A stretch of DNA of 64,000 bases from Actinophytocola oryzae (GTDB lineage Bacteria > Actinomycetota > Actinomycetes > Mycobacteriales > Pseudonocardiaceae): NCBI RefSeq assembly GCF_004364325.1, contig NZ_SOCP01000007.1, forward strand, positions 310,001-374,000. Direction: 5' to 3'. The notes under the pieces are model-generated. The model had not been told where the DNA came from. It saw nothing but the letters and a program-made list of their open reading frames with translations, and searched no databases. Shown piece by piece: positions 38,891-46,662 of the stretch (the first letter of the stretch is position 1; every line of letters begins with the position of its first letter). A program made the translations under genes and the position numbers.

Positions 38891-39688
38891 CTAGCCGCGG
38901 CGGAACCGCGCCCGGCTGGCTGCCGACGCCGCGTCGACCACCCGGTCCCTGAGCGTGCGGTTCACCCAGCGCTGGGTCGCCGTGAGGTGCTCCCCGGCGA
39001 TCCGCGCCGCCTCGTCGGCGTCGCCTGCCGCGATGCTCGCCACGAGGCGCTCGTGCGCGTGCTGGGCGGCCTCGCAGTCCGTGCGCGACGGGTACGCGCC
39101 CCGCGACACCTGTGCGTCCGCCCACGCCTCCTCCTGGACCGACCAGAGCGACGTGATGCTCTTGACGACCACGCGCAGCGTGGTGTTGGGCTCGAAACCC
39201 ACGATGGCGTCGTGGAAGTCACGCGAGGCACGGGTGAACGCCGCGCCGTCGTCGATGTGGCGCAGGCTCTCGGCCAGCAGTGCCTTCAGGTGTGGCACGA
39301 CGGCCCGCCGCCGGTCCGACCGCCGCGCGCAGTGCGCCGCGCACAGCGGTTCCAGTGTGGCGAGGGCGGTGCCGAGGTCGGGAGCCGTGACCCGCATCGC
39401 CTGGAGCGTCAGGCCGAGCGCGTAGCCGGCGGTCCCGATGTCGGGCGCGTGCACGGTGGCGCCGCCGCGGTTGCCGCGCCGCACGGTCACGAAGCCCTCG
39501 GTCTCGAGGATCCGCAGCGCCTCGCGCACCGACGGGTGGCTGACGCCGAACTCGGCCATCAGCTCCTCCTGCTTGGGCAGCGTCGAGCCGTCCTCGATGC
39601 CACCCGCGAGGATCCGGTCGCGCAGGGCCGAGGCGACCAGCTCCGCCATGCGCAGCTGCCCGATCTTCACCGGCTGTGCGGTCACCAT
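38891..39688 (-). CDS. GntR family regulator, FadR/FCD subgroup
   Basis: A 265-residue regulator. Residues ~13-80 form the winged helix (LVASALRDRILAG, LPKQEELMAEFGVSHPSVRE, ALRILETEGFVTVRRG). The rest is an all-helical FCD ligand domain (DFHDAIVGFEPN, AHERLVASIAAGDADEA). ATG 39688 has no ribosome site; TTGCAAGG lies three bases upstream, so the operator may overlap a leaderless start. The gene sits between the SDR and an acyl-CoA ligase, with a perfect palindrome of the same core 1.5 kb away. It probably senses an acyl-CoA or carboxylate. Confidence 0.93.
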   Translation of the reverse strand: MVTAQPVKIGQLRMAELVASALRDRILAGGIEDGSTLPKQEELMAEFGVSHPSVREALRILETEGFVTVRRGNRGGATVHAPDIGTAGYALGLTLQAMRVTAPDLGTALATLEPLCAAHCARRSDRRRAVVPHLKALLAESLRHIDDGAAFTRASRDFHDAIVGFEPNTTLRVVVKSITSLWSVQEEAWADAQVSRGAYPSRTDCEAAQHAHERLVASIAAGDADEAARIAGEHLTATQRWVNRTLRDRVVDAASAASRARFRRG

Positions 39689-39702
39689 GATTGCAAGGCT
39701 AA
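39689..39702. promoter_or_regulatory. CCTTGCAAT-type site upstream of the GntR gene
   Basis: On the minus strand the sequence reads TTAGCCTTGCAATC. It shares the CCTTGCAA core with the perfect palindrome at 41176 and the site at 59383, and lies directly before the GntR ATG. Candidate autoregulatory site. Confidence 0.5.
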
Positions 39703-41174
39703 CAGTGATCCCGGACGAGGTCGGGCAGCCCGGCGCGCACGACCTTGCCCATGGCGTTCACCGGCAGGGCGGCCACCTGCGACCAGACCTCCGGCACCTT
39801 GTACGGGGCGAGCGCGGCCCGGCAGCGCTCGGCGAGCGCCGTGAGGTCGAGCGGGGGACCGGTGCTCTCGACGAGGGCGGCCACCCGTTGTCCGAGCCGG
39901 TCGTCGGGGATCCCGCACACGGCCACCCGTGCGACGTCCGGGTGTGCGGCGATGACCCGCTCCACCTCGAGCGGGTAGACGTTGGCCCCGCCGCGGATGA
40001 TGACGAGCTTCCTGCGGTCCAGCACCGTGAGCCACTCGTCGACGGTGCCGACGTCGCCGGTGGCGACGGGGCCCGGCTCCGGTGGCCGGACGCCGCCGCG
40101 CTCCCAGTACCCGAGCATCGGCCGCCACCGGCCCGCCCACGGCCCGGTGGTCGCCGCGGAAAGGCGCAGTTCGCCCAGCTCGCCGGGCGGCAGGCGGTTG
40201 CCGTCGTCGTCGTACGCGGCCACGTCGTAGTGCGGCAGCACCCGTCCGCTCGCGCCCGGCCGCCACCCGGTCCCCGGCGGGTCGATCGCCACGACGGTCG
40301 GCGCCTCGGTCAGGCCGTAGGTGGCCCGGGGGACGAGCCCGTGCGTGCCCGCGAACGCCTCGCGCACCGAGTCCGGGGTGTCGCCGCCGCCGCTCCACAC
40401 CTCGCGCAGCGTCCCGAGGTCCCGGTCGGGACGGGCGGCGAGGTCGTAGAGCTGTGCCGGGGCGCCGTTCCACACGGTGACGCGGCGTGTGGTGATCCAG
40501 TGGGCGACCCCGTCGACGTCGCGGCGGTCCATCACGACGGCGCACCCGCCTGCCTGCGCGGTGAGCAACGTGGACAGGACCATCAGGTTGAGGATGGTGA
40601 GCGGGAAGCTGTCGCCCTTGCGCAGCTCTGGTCCCCAGCCCCGGGTGGCGACGAGGACCGCGCCCGGCAGCAGGAGGTTGCGCTGGCTGTGCACGACCGC
40701 CCTGGGGCGACCGGATGTGCCGCTGGTGAAGGCGATCCCGGCCGGCGCGTCGACGTCCGGGTCCACGTGCGGCACCGGTTCGTCGCGGGCCAGGAGCGCC
40801 GCCCACCGGTCCAGGTCGACACCGTCCAGGTGGCACCGTGGCCCGGCCAGCACGACGGCCGGGTCGCACACCTCCCGCAGCTCGCGTTGCTCGGCCGCCG
40901 ACAGCGCCTCGCCGATGCCCGCCCAGACCGCACCGATCCGTTGTGTGCCATGGAAGGCCGCCACGATGTCCAGATCGTTGGGCAGACAGGCCGCGACCCG
41001 GTCGCCGGGACGCACCCCGAGCGACCACAGTGCGCCCGCCGCGCGTCGGGCCCGGTCGTCGAGCTCGGCGTAGGTCCAGACGCCGGACGCCGCCTCGACG
41101 GCGGGGGCGTGCGGGTCGGACGCGAGCGCCGCGTCCAGAACTCCGGCGATGCTGTGCACAACCCTTCTTATCAC
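39699..41174 (-). CDS. Acyl-CoA/AMP-dependent ligase
   Basis: A ~491-residue adenylate-forming ligase. AFTSGTSGRPRAVVHSQ is the P-loop-like motif, YGLTEAPT the A5 motif, GPVATGDVGTVDEWLT the A7 motif, VLDRRKLVIIRGGANVYP the hinge, and NAMGKVVRAGLP holds the C-terminal Lys. The start is GTG 41174, which is 2 bp from a perfect palindrome; GTG 41159 is an alternative. It is divergent from a CoA transferase operon, and the TAG stop is 10 bases before the GntR gene. It activates an unknown carboxylate. Confidence 0.92.
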   Translation of the reverse strand: MIRRVVHSIAGVLDAALASDPHAPAVEAASGVWTYAELDDRARRAAGALWSLGVRPGDRVAACLPNDLDIVAAFHGTQRIGAVWAGIGEALSAAEQRELREVCDPAVVLAGPRCHLDGVDLDRWAALLARDEPVPHVDPDVDAPAGIAFTSGTSGRPRAVVHSQRNLLLPGAVLVATRGWGPELRKGDSFPLTILNLMVLSTLLTAQAGGCAVVMDRRDVDGVAHWITTRRVTVWNGAPAQLYDLAARPDRDLGTLREVWSGGGDTPDSVREAFAGTHGLVPRATYGLTEAPTVVAIDPPGTGWRPGASGRVLPHYDVAAYDDDGNRLPPGELGELRLSAATTGPWAGRWRPMLGYWERGGVRPPEPGPVATGDVGTVDEWLTVLDRRKLVIIRGGANVYPLEVERVIAAHPDVARVAVCGIPDDRLGQRVAALVESTGPPLDLTALAERCRAALAPYKVPEVWSQVAALPVNAMGKVVRAGLPDLVRDHC

Positions 41175-41175
41175 T

Positions 41176-41189
41176 ATCCTTGCAAGGAT
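41176..41189. promoter_or_regulatory. Perfect palindrome ATCCTTGCAAGGAT in a divergent promoter
   Basis: A 14-bp uninterrupted palindrome in the 36-bp gap between the ligase (minus) and CoA transferase (plus) genes. It is the best copy of the CCTTGCAA motif in the window and lies next to the GntR operon, so the GntR protein is the likely ligand. Confidence 0.65.
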
Positions 41190-41210
41190 TCACCAGATAG
41201 TGTCGAACGC

Positions 41211-42368
41211 GTGGAGTCACACACGGGACCGTTGTCCGGGGTGCGGGTCGTCGACCTCACGGCGATGGTGATGGGGCCCTACTGCACACAGATCATGGCC
41301 GACATGGGTGCGGACGTGGTCAAGATCGAGCCACCGTCGGGGGACAACACCCGCTACATCTCGGTCGGGCCCGAACCGGGCATGGCAGGCGTCTTCGTCA
41401 ACGTCAACCGCGGCAAGCGCAGTGTGGTGCTGGATCTGCGCACCGAGGCGGGAAAGGCGTCGCTGCGCGCACTCGTGGCACGGGCCGACGTGGTCATCCA
41501 CTCGATGCGGGCCACGGCCATCGCGCGGCTCGGCTTCAGCTACGCGGACGTTGCCGCGGTCAACCCGTCGGTCGTCTACACCAACTGCTACGGCTACGGC
41601 CGCCGCGGCCCGGAGGCCGATCGCACCGCCTACGACGACACGATCCAGGCGGAGTGCGGCCTCGTGTCCGCGCAGGAGAGGCTGACCGGCCGGGCCGCCT
41701 ACGTCGGCACCATCCTGGCGGACAAGGTCGCCGGGCTGACTGCCCTGTACGCCACCACGATGGCGTTGTTCCACCGTGAACGGACCGGCGAGGGCCAGGA
41801 GGTCGAGATTGGCATGTTCGAGACCATGGCCTCGTTCATGCTCGTCGAGCACGCGGGCGGCGCGCTGTTCAGCCCCGCGCTCGGTGGCGCCGGGTACCCG
41901 CGTGCGGTGACACCCGACCGTAGGCCCTACCGCACCAAGGACGGGTACCTGTCCGCCCTGGTGTACAACGACAAGCAGTGGTCCGCGTTCGTCGCGGCCG
42001 TTCGTCCGGAGTGGGCGGACGCGCGGTTCGCCACCCTCGAGCAGCGAGCACGCCAGATCGACACCGTCTACGCGTTGCTGGGGGAGACCTTCGCGGCCCG
42101 CACGACCCAGGAGTGGCTGGACCTGTTGCGGTCCCTCGACATCCCCGCCGCCCCGGTCCGCACGCTCGACGAGCTGTTCGACAACGCGCACCTCGACGCG
42201 GTGGGCTTCTTCGAGACGGTCGACACGCCGAACGGCCCGGTGCGGTTCCCCGGCTCGCCTGCCTGGTTCTCCCGCAGCCCCGGCCGGGTCGCGGGCCCGG
42301 CGCCGAGACTCGGCGCCCACACCGAGGAGGTCGCGGCCGAACTCGGTCTGGTGGAGGGAAACCAGTGA
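41211..42368 (+). CDS. CaiB/BaiF family CoA transferase
   Basis: A 385-residue class III CoA transferase. GVRVVDLTAMVMGPYC, GADVVKIEPP and NRGKRSVVLDL are hallmarks. The catalytic Asp is likely in ADRTAYDDTIQAECG. GTG 41211 is 21 bp after the palindrome. Its stop overlaps the CitE-like gene start (GTGA). With the lyase and crotonase that follow, it could activate a branched or dicarboxylic acid for C-C cleavage, in the manner of itaconate/citramalate breakdown. This is inference from gene order. Confidence 0.94.
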   Translation: MESHTGPLSGVRVVDLTAMVMGPYCTQIMADMGADVVKIEPPSGDNTRYISVGPEPGMAGVFVNVNRGKRSVVLDLRTEAGKASLRALVARADVVIHSMRATAIARLGFSYADVAAVNPSVVYTNCYGYGRRGPEADRTAYDDTIQAECGLVSAQERLTGRAAYVGTILADKVAGLTALYATTMALFHRERTGEGQEVEIGMFETMASFMLVEHAGGALFSPALGGAGYPRAVTPDRRPYRTKDGYLSALVYNDKQWSAFVAAVRPEWADARFATLEQRARQIDTVYALLGETFAARTTQEWLDLLRSLDIPAAPVRTLDELFDNAHLDAVGFFETVDTPNGPVRFPGSPAWFSRSPGRVAGPAPRLGAHTEEVAAELGLVEGNQ

Positions 42369-43237
42369 TCGCACGCTCCTGGCTGTTCGCCCCGGGTGAC
42401 AGCGAGAAGAAGATGGTCAGGGCCGCCGCTGGCCCGGCGGACGTCGCCATCCTCGACCTGGAGGACGCGGTGGCCGAGGAGGCCAAGCCCGCCGCACGAA
42501 CGATGGTCGCGGACTTCCTCGCCGCCCGACCCGAGGCGGACCGGGCACGGCTGTGGGTGCGGATCAACCCCCTCGACGGCCCGCACGCGCTCGCCGACCT
42601 GGCCGTGGTGATCCCGGCACGCCCGGGAGGCGTCATGCTGCCCAAGGCGAACGGCCGGGCGGACGCGGAACGGCTCGACCACTACCTGTCGGCACTGGAG
42701 GTCTCGGCCGGGATCGACCGGGCCACGACGAAGGTCATCGTCCTGGTCACCGAGACCGCCGCGGCGATGTTCACCACCGGCTCGTACGTGGGCGCGCCGA
42801 GGGTCGTGGCGATGACCTGGGGCGCCGAGGACCTCGCCGACGCCGTCGGTGCCGCCGGGAACCGCGGTCCCGACGGGAGCTACGGGTTCACCTACGAGCT
42901 GGCGAGAAGCCTGTGCCTGCTGGGCGCGGCCGCCGCGGGCGTCGCGCCGGTCGACACCATCCACGGCGACTTCCGCGACCTCGACGGCCTGCGTGCGCGG
43001 GCCGAGAAGGTGCGCCGGGACGGCTTCCAGGGCATGCTCGCCATCCACCCCGCCCAGGTCGACGTGATCAACACGGCGTTCACGCCGACGACGGCGGAAC
43101 TCGCCGCCGCGCAGGAGATCGTCGACCTGTTCGCCGCGAACGCCGGTGCCGGGACGATCGGCCACCGGGGCGTGATGCTGGACCGCCCCCACCTCGCCCG
43201 GGCCCGCGCGGTGCTGGCGGCGGGTGGTCGAGGATGA
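42365..43237 (+). CDS. HpcH/HpaI-CitE-like beta-hydroxyacyl-CoA lyase
   Basis: A 290-residue CitE-like TIM-barrel protein. RSWLFAPGDSEKKM binds CoA, LDLEDAV supplies a magnesium ligand, VMLPKANG and TWGAEDLADAVG are further family motifs, and HPAQVDVIN is near the C terminus. Relatives cleave citramalyl-CoA or malyl-CoA to pyruvate or glyoxylate plus an acyl-CoA. It overlaps both neighbours by four bases, so it is a core step of the 41211-45238 operon. The precise acyl-CoA is unknown. Confidence 0.92.
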   Translation: MIARSWLFAPGDSEKKMVRAAAGPADVAILDLEDAVAEEAKPAARTMVADFLAARPEADRARLWVRINPLDGPHALADLAVVIPARPGGVMLPKANGRADAERLDHYLSALEVSAGIDRATTKVIVLVTETAAAMFTTGSYVGAPRVVAMTWGAEDLADAVGAAGNRGPDGSYGFTYELARSLCLLGAAAAGVAPVDTIHGDFRDLDGLRARAEKVRRDGFQGMLAIHPAQVDVINTAFTPTTAELAAAQEIVDLFAANAGAGTIGHRGVMLDRPHLARARAVLAAGGRG

Positions 43238-44478
43238 GCGTGGACCTGCGCCGCCACCTGCGTCCCGGTGACCGCATCGTCATGGGGCAGGCGTGCGGAG
43301 AGCCGACCACGCTCGTCGAGGCGCTGCTCGCGCAGGCCGGCGACATCGGTGGGCTCTCGGCGTTCGTCGCGACGAGCTTCTCCGGCCTGTTCACCCCGGG
43401 AGCGGGCTTCTCGCTGTCGAGCATGGGCGCGATCGGCGGGTTGCGGACCATGGCGAAGGCACGCGAGCTGACCGTGGTCCCGTGTCATGTCAGCCAGGTC
43501 GGCCCGCTGATCGAGGCGGGGACCATCGGCTGCGACGTCGCCTTCGTACAGGTCAGCCCGGCCGACGAGAACGGCGACCACAGCTGCGGGCTCATCGGCG
43601 ACCACGTGCTGGCCGCGGTCGCGAAGGCCCGTGTCGTCATCGCCGAGGTCAACGACCAGGTGCCGTTCACCGTCGGCGAGACGCTCCCCTCGGCCGCGAT
43701 CGACCACGCCGTCCGGGTGTCACGGCCGCCGGTCGAGGTGCCTCCCGCGCGGATCACCGACACCGACGAGGCCATCGCGCACCACGCCGCCGCCTACGTC
43801 GAGGACGGCTCGGTCCTCCAGACCGGGATCGGGGCCGTGCCCGACGCGATCCTCCGCCTGCTGCGTGACCGCACGGACCTCGGCGTGCACTCGGGCATGC
43901 TGGGTGACGGCCTGGTCGACCTGGTCGAGGCGGGGGTGGTCACCAACGCGCGCAAGGACATCGACCGGGGCGTCTCGGTCACCGGCGCCCTCATCGGCAC
44001 CCGCCGCCTTTACGCCCACGCCGACCGCAACCCCGACCTCCGCCTGTGCGCGGCGTCCTACACCCACGACCCGGCGGTGCTGGCGCGGCTCGACCGGCTC
44101 GTGACCGTCAACTCGGCGGTGGAGGTCGACCTCACCGGCCAGGTCAACGCCGAGCAGAGCGGCTCGGCCTACCTCGGCGGCACCGGTGGGCAGGGCGACT
44201 TCGTCCGGGCAGGTGCCCGTTCGCCGGGTGGTCACGCCGTCGTCGCGTTGCCCGCCACCGCGAGGGGCGGCACGGTCAGCAGGATCACCGCCGCCCTGTC
44301 CGGCCCCGTCACGGTCGCGCGCAGCGACGTGGACGTGATCGTCACCGAGTTCGGCGCGGCCGAGCTGAAGGGCCGCTCGCTCGCCGAACGCGCGGGCAGG
44401 CTGGTGGCGATCGCCCACCCCGACTTCCGCGAAGAACTGGCACGGGAGGCACACGCCATTGCCCAGCGAGGTTTCTGA
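43234..44478 (+). CDS. Acetyl-CoA hydrolase/4-hydroxybutyrate CoA transferase-like protein, nucleophile Glu absent
   Basis: A 414-residue class I CoA transferase-like protein. The N-terminal half has GDRIVMGQACGEPTTLVEAL and the C-terminal half IGAVPDAILRLL, then VHSGMLGDGLVDL, and VIVTEFGAAELKG. In catalytic relatives the central motif reads HSEM or TEVLQD, and this Glu forms the acyl-enzyme. Here it is Gly221. CoA transfer by the usual mechanism is thus doubtful; a hydrolase, lyase or structural role is possible. ATG 43234 overlaps the lyase stop. Confidence 0.85.
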   Translation: MSVDLRRHLRPGDRIVMGQACGEPTTLVEALLAQAGDIGGLSAFVATSFSGLFTPGAGFSLSSMGAIGGLRTMAKARELTVVPCHVSQVGPLIEAGTIGCDVAFVQVSPADENGDHSCGLIGDHVLAAVAKARVVIAEVNDQVPFTVGETLPSAAIDHAVRVSRPPVEVPPARITDTDEAIAHHAAAYVEDGSVLQTGIGAVPDAILRLLRDRTDLGVHSGMLGDGLVDLVEAGVVTNARKDIDRGVSVTGALIGTRRLYAHADRNPDLRLCAASYTHDPAVLARLDRLVTVNSAVEVDLTGQVNAEQSGSAYLGGTGGQGDFVRAGARSPGGHAVVALPATARGGTVSRITAALSGPVTVARSDVDVIVTEFGAAELKGRSLAERAGRLVAIAHPDFREELAREAHAIAQRGF

Positions 44479-45238
44479 CGCCGTCCTGTTCGACGCCCGC
44501 GACGACGGCATCGCCGTCATCACGCTCAACCGGCCGCGGTCACGCAACTGCCTGACCCGCGAGGTCCGGGACGGGCTCGGTGCCGCGTGGGACCGGTTCG
44601 AACACGACCCGGCGCTGCGCGTCGCGATCCTCACCGCCTTGGGGGAGAAGGCGTTCTGCGCGGGCGGCGACCTGAAGGAGATGGTGGCGACCGGCATGGG
44701 GGTGCCGCCCCGTGAGATGTTCCCCGTCCCGTACGACACGGTGGAACTGTCCAAACCGACCATCGCGGCCGTGAACGGCGCGGCGTACGCGGGCGGGTGG
44801 ATGATCGCCCAGGCGTGTGACCTGTGCGTGGCGAGCACGAGTGCCACCTTCGCGGTGACGGAGGTCAGGGTGGGCCGTGCGTCCCCGTGGGCGGCGCCGC
44901 TGATCCACATGATCCCGCAGCGGATCATGATGGAGCTCCTGCTCACCGGGCGCCCCGTCACCGCGCGGCGGGCCTACGAGATCGGCCTCGTCAACCGGCT
45001 CGCCGAGCCTGCCGACCTGCTGGCGACCGCGCTCGACCTGGCGCACGAGATCCTCGCGGGCGCACCGCTGTCGGTGAGGGCGGCACGCGAGGTCGTCATG
45101 CTCGCGACGGAGATGGGCCGCACGGCGGCACTCCAGGCGGCCCGCCACGCGTCGGAACACTGCTACCACAGCGAGGACGCCCAGGAGGGCCCGAGGGCGT
45201 TCGCCGAGAGGCGCGCTCCCCGGTGGCAGGGCCGGTAG
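44459..45238 (+). CDS. Enoyl-CoA hydratase/isomerase family protein
   Basis: A 259-residue crotonase. FCAGGDLKEM and NGAAYAGGWM form the oxyanion hole. The first canonical Glu is replaced (AGGWMIAQ), while the second is kept (FAVTEVRVG). The start TTG 44459 overlaps the previous gene by 20 bases and has GGGAGG eight bases upstream. It ends six bases before the convergent NTF2-like gene, leaving almost no terminator space. A hydratase with one Glu could be an isomerase or a lyase. Confidence 0.88.
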   Translation: MPSEVSDAVLFDARDDGIAVITLNRPRSRNCLTREVRDGLGAAWDRFEHDPALRVAILTALGEKAFCAGGDLKEMVATGMGVPPREMFPVPYDTVELSKPTIAAVNGAAYAGGWMIAQACDLCVASTSATFAVTEVRVGRASPWAAPLIHMIPQRIMMELLLTGRPVTARRAYEIGLVNRLAEPADLLATALDLAHEILAGAPLSVRAAREVVMLATEMGRTAALQAARHASEHCYHSEDAQEGPRAFAERRAPRWQGR

Positions 45239-45244
45239 CGCGTC

Positions 45245-45790
45245 CTACGGCTGGTTCGGGACGCGGAGGTTCACCAGCGGCCGGCGGTAGGAGGGGTCGC
45301 CGAGGTCGCGGGCGGGGATGCCGTTGCCGTGGATGTCCGGCACGTCGGCGAACGGCACGGCGGTGGTCGGCAGCATGCCGGACCACTCGATGACGGTCGT
45401 GCGGAACGCGATGCGCCAGGTGCCGTCCCGCCGCTGGAAGCGGTCGAGGTAACGGCCACCGGCCACCCAGTTGGTCTCGTCGCGGTTGCGGCCCACGAAC
45501 AGGTAGTAGGTCTCCGTGTGGGCGGTGCTGCCGGTGATCTCGCAGCTGTGGTTCACCAGGTTGTGCTGGGTCGACCGCTGGTCCCGCTCGTGCACGGCCG
45601 CCGCCCAGTCGTACAGCGCGGTGGCGCCGCCGACGAAGTCCCCCGCCGCGATCGTGGCGTCCGGGTGGAACGCCGAGAGGAACAGTGCCCGGTCGAAGCG
45701 GTCCATGCCCCGCGCGAAGCGGGTGAGCGCGTCGAGGATGTCCTGCCGTTCCAGCAGGCGTTCGAGCCGGGCGATGCGTTCAGCCTCCAT
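45245..45790 (-). CDS. NTF2-like/SnoaL-type protein
   Basis: A 181-residue cone-fold protein with LERQDILDALTRFARGMDRFD, FHPDATIAAGDF and YLDRFQRRDGTWRIA, the pattern of the SnoaL-like group that includes ring-hydroxylating beta-subunit relatives and dehydratase/isomerases. ATG 45790 overlaps the SDR stop by 11 bases. It is the last gene of the nine-gene minus-strand operon. It may be a cyclase, isomerase or dehydratase; no catalytic set is clear enough to decide. Confidence 0.85.
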   Translation of the reverse strand: MEAERIARLERLLERQDILDALTRFARGMDRFDRALFLSAFHPDATIAAGDFVGGATALYDWAAAVHERDQRSTQHNLVNHSCEITGSTAHTETYYLFVGRNRDETNWVAGGRYLDRFQRRDGTWRIAFRTTVIEWSGMLPTTAVPFADVPDIHGNGIPARDLGDPSYRRPLVNLRVPNQP

Positions 45791-46661
45791 GACGTGCCTC
45801 CACGATCGGGTGCCAGACGGGTGCGCCGCGCTCGGCCCGCAGGGACGGGACGACGGCGCCGTCGACGTCGGTGACGCCGTACTCGCGCGCCAGCTCGGCG
45901 GTGATGAACGTGCCGCCGGAACGCGCCATGACCGCCGGGTCCGTGGCCAGCGCCGCGATCACCCGGCCGGGGAACTCCGGGGTGCACGCGTTCGCGGGGT
46001 CAGTGACCGTCCGGGAGGTCATCGCGGCATCGCGGGCGAGGTTGCGCCGCGCCCGTTCGGTCAGGGTGAGGCCCTGCCACAGCGACACCGACGCCACCCC
46101 GTGCGGCGCCAGCTCGACCGCCATGTCACGCGCCATGCGGTCGACCGCGGACTTGCACGTGCCGAAGACGACGCCGTAGGTGTAGGTCACCCCGACGTAG
46201 CCGGAGATCGCCACGACCAGGCCGGACCGCCTCGGCGCCATGAGCCGCGCCGCGTGCCAGGCCGCGACGTAGTTGGACCGCACGCCGACGTCCACCATTG
46301 CCCAGTCGGACAACGGCTTCTCCCAGAACGGCCGCGGCTCGGTGAGGTTCTCCGGCAGGGCGAAGGCGTTGTTGACGAGGACATCGAGCCTGCCCTGCTC
46401 CCGCGCCACCCGCGCGAACAGGGCCGCCACCTGCTCGTCGTCGGCGTGGTCGACCCGCACGGCGACGCCGGTGCCGCCCCGGCGGTCGACCTCGGCCGCG
46501 GTCTCGCCGACCGTGCCGGGCAGCGGGTGGGTGCCGGGGGTGACCGTGCGCCCGGTGACGTAGACGGTCGCCCCCTCCGCACCCAGCGCCAGCGCGACGC
46601 CCCTGCCGATCCCGCGGCTGGCGCCGGTCACCACGACGACCCGGCCGGTCAGCGACCCCAT
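45780..46661 (-). CDS. SDR family protein (DHRS1-like) with Phe at the catalytic Tyr position
   Basis: A 293-residue SDR. TGASRGIGRGVALAL at residues 12-26 and VLVNNAF are normal. The active-site region reads VAISGYVGVTYTYGVVFGTCK; where Tyr is expected (YxxxK) there is Phe166, followed by Lys170. Nearby Tyr residues exist (YTYG), so register shift is possible but the K spacing argues against it. Two bases separate it from the aldehyde dehydrogenase stop, and it overlaps the NTF2-like gene. Its redox activity is uncertain. Confidence 0.87.
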   Translation of the reverse strand: MGSLTGRVVVVTGASRGIGRGVALALGAEGATVYVTGRTVTPGTHPLPGTVGETAAEVDRRGGTGVAVRVDHADDEQVAALFARVAREQGRLDVLVNNAFALPENLTEPRPFWEKPLSDWAMVDVGVRSNYVAAWHAARLMAPRRSGLVVAISGYVGVTYTYGVVFGTCKSAVDRMARDMAVELAPHGVASVSLWQGLTLTERARRNLARDAAMTSRTVTDPANACTPEFPGRVIAALATDPAVMARSGGTFITAELAREYGVTDVDGAVVPSLRAERGAPVWHPIVEARHGG

Positions 46662-46662
46662 G

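Noticed and set aside
39438..41210. Plus-strand extension of the CoA transferase frame by ~590 residues
   Set aside because: It runs antisense to the GntR and ligase genes; the transferase homology begins at GTG 41211 just after the divergent promoter.
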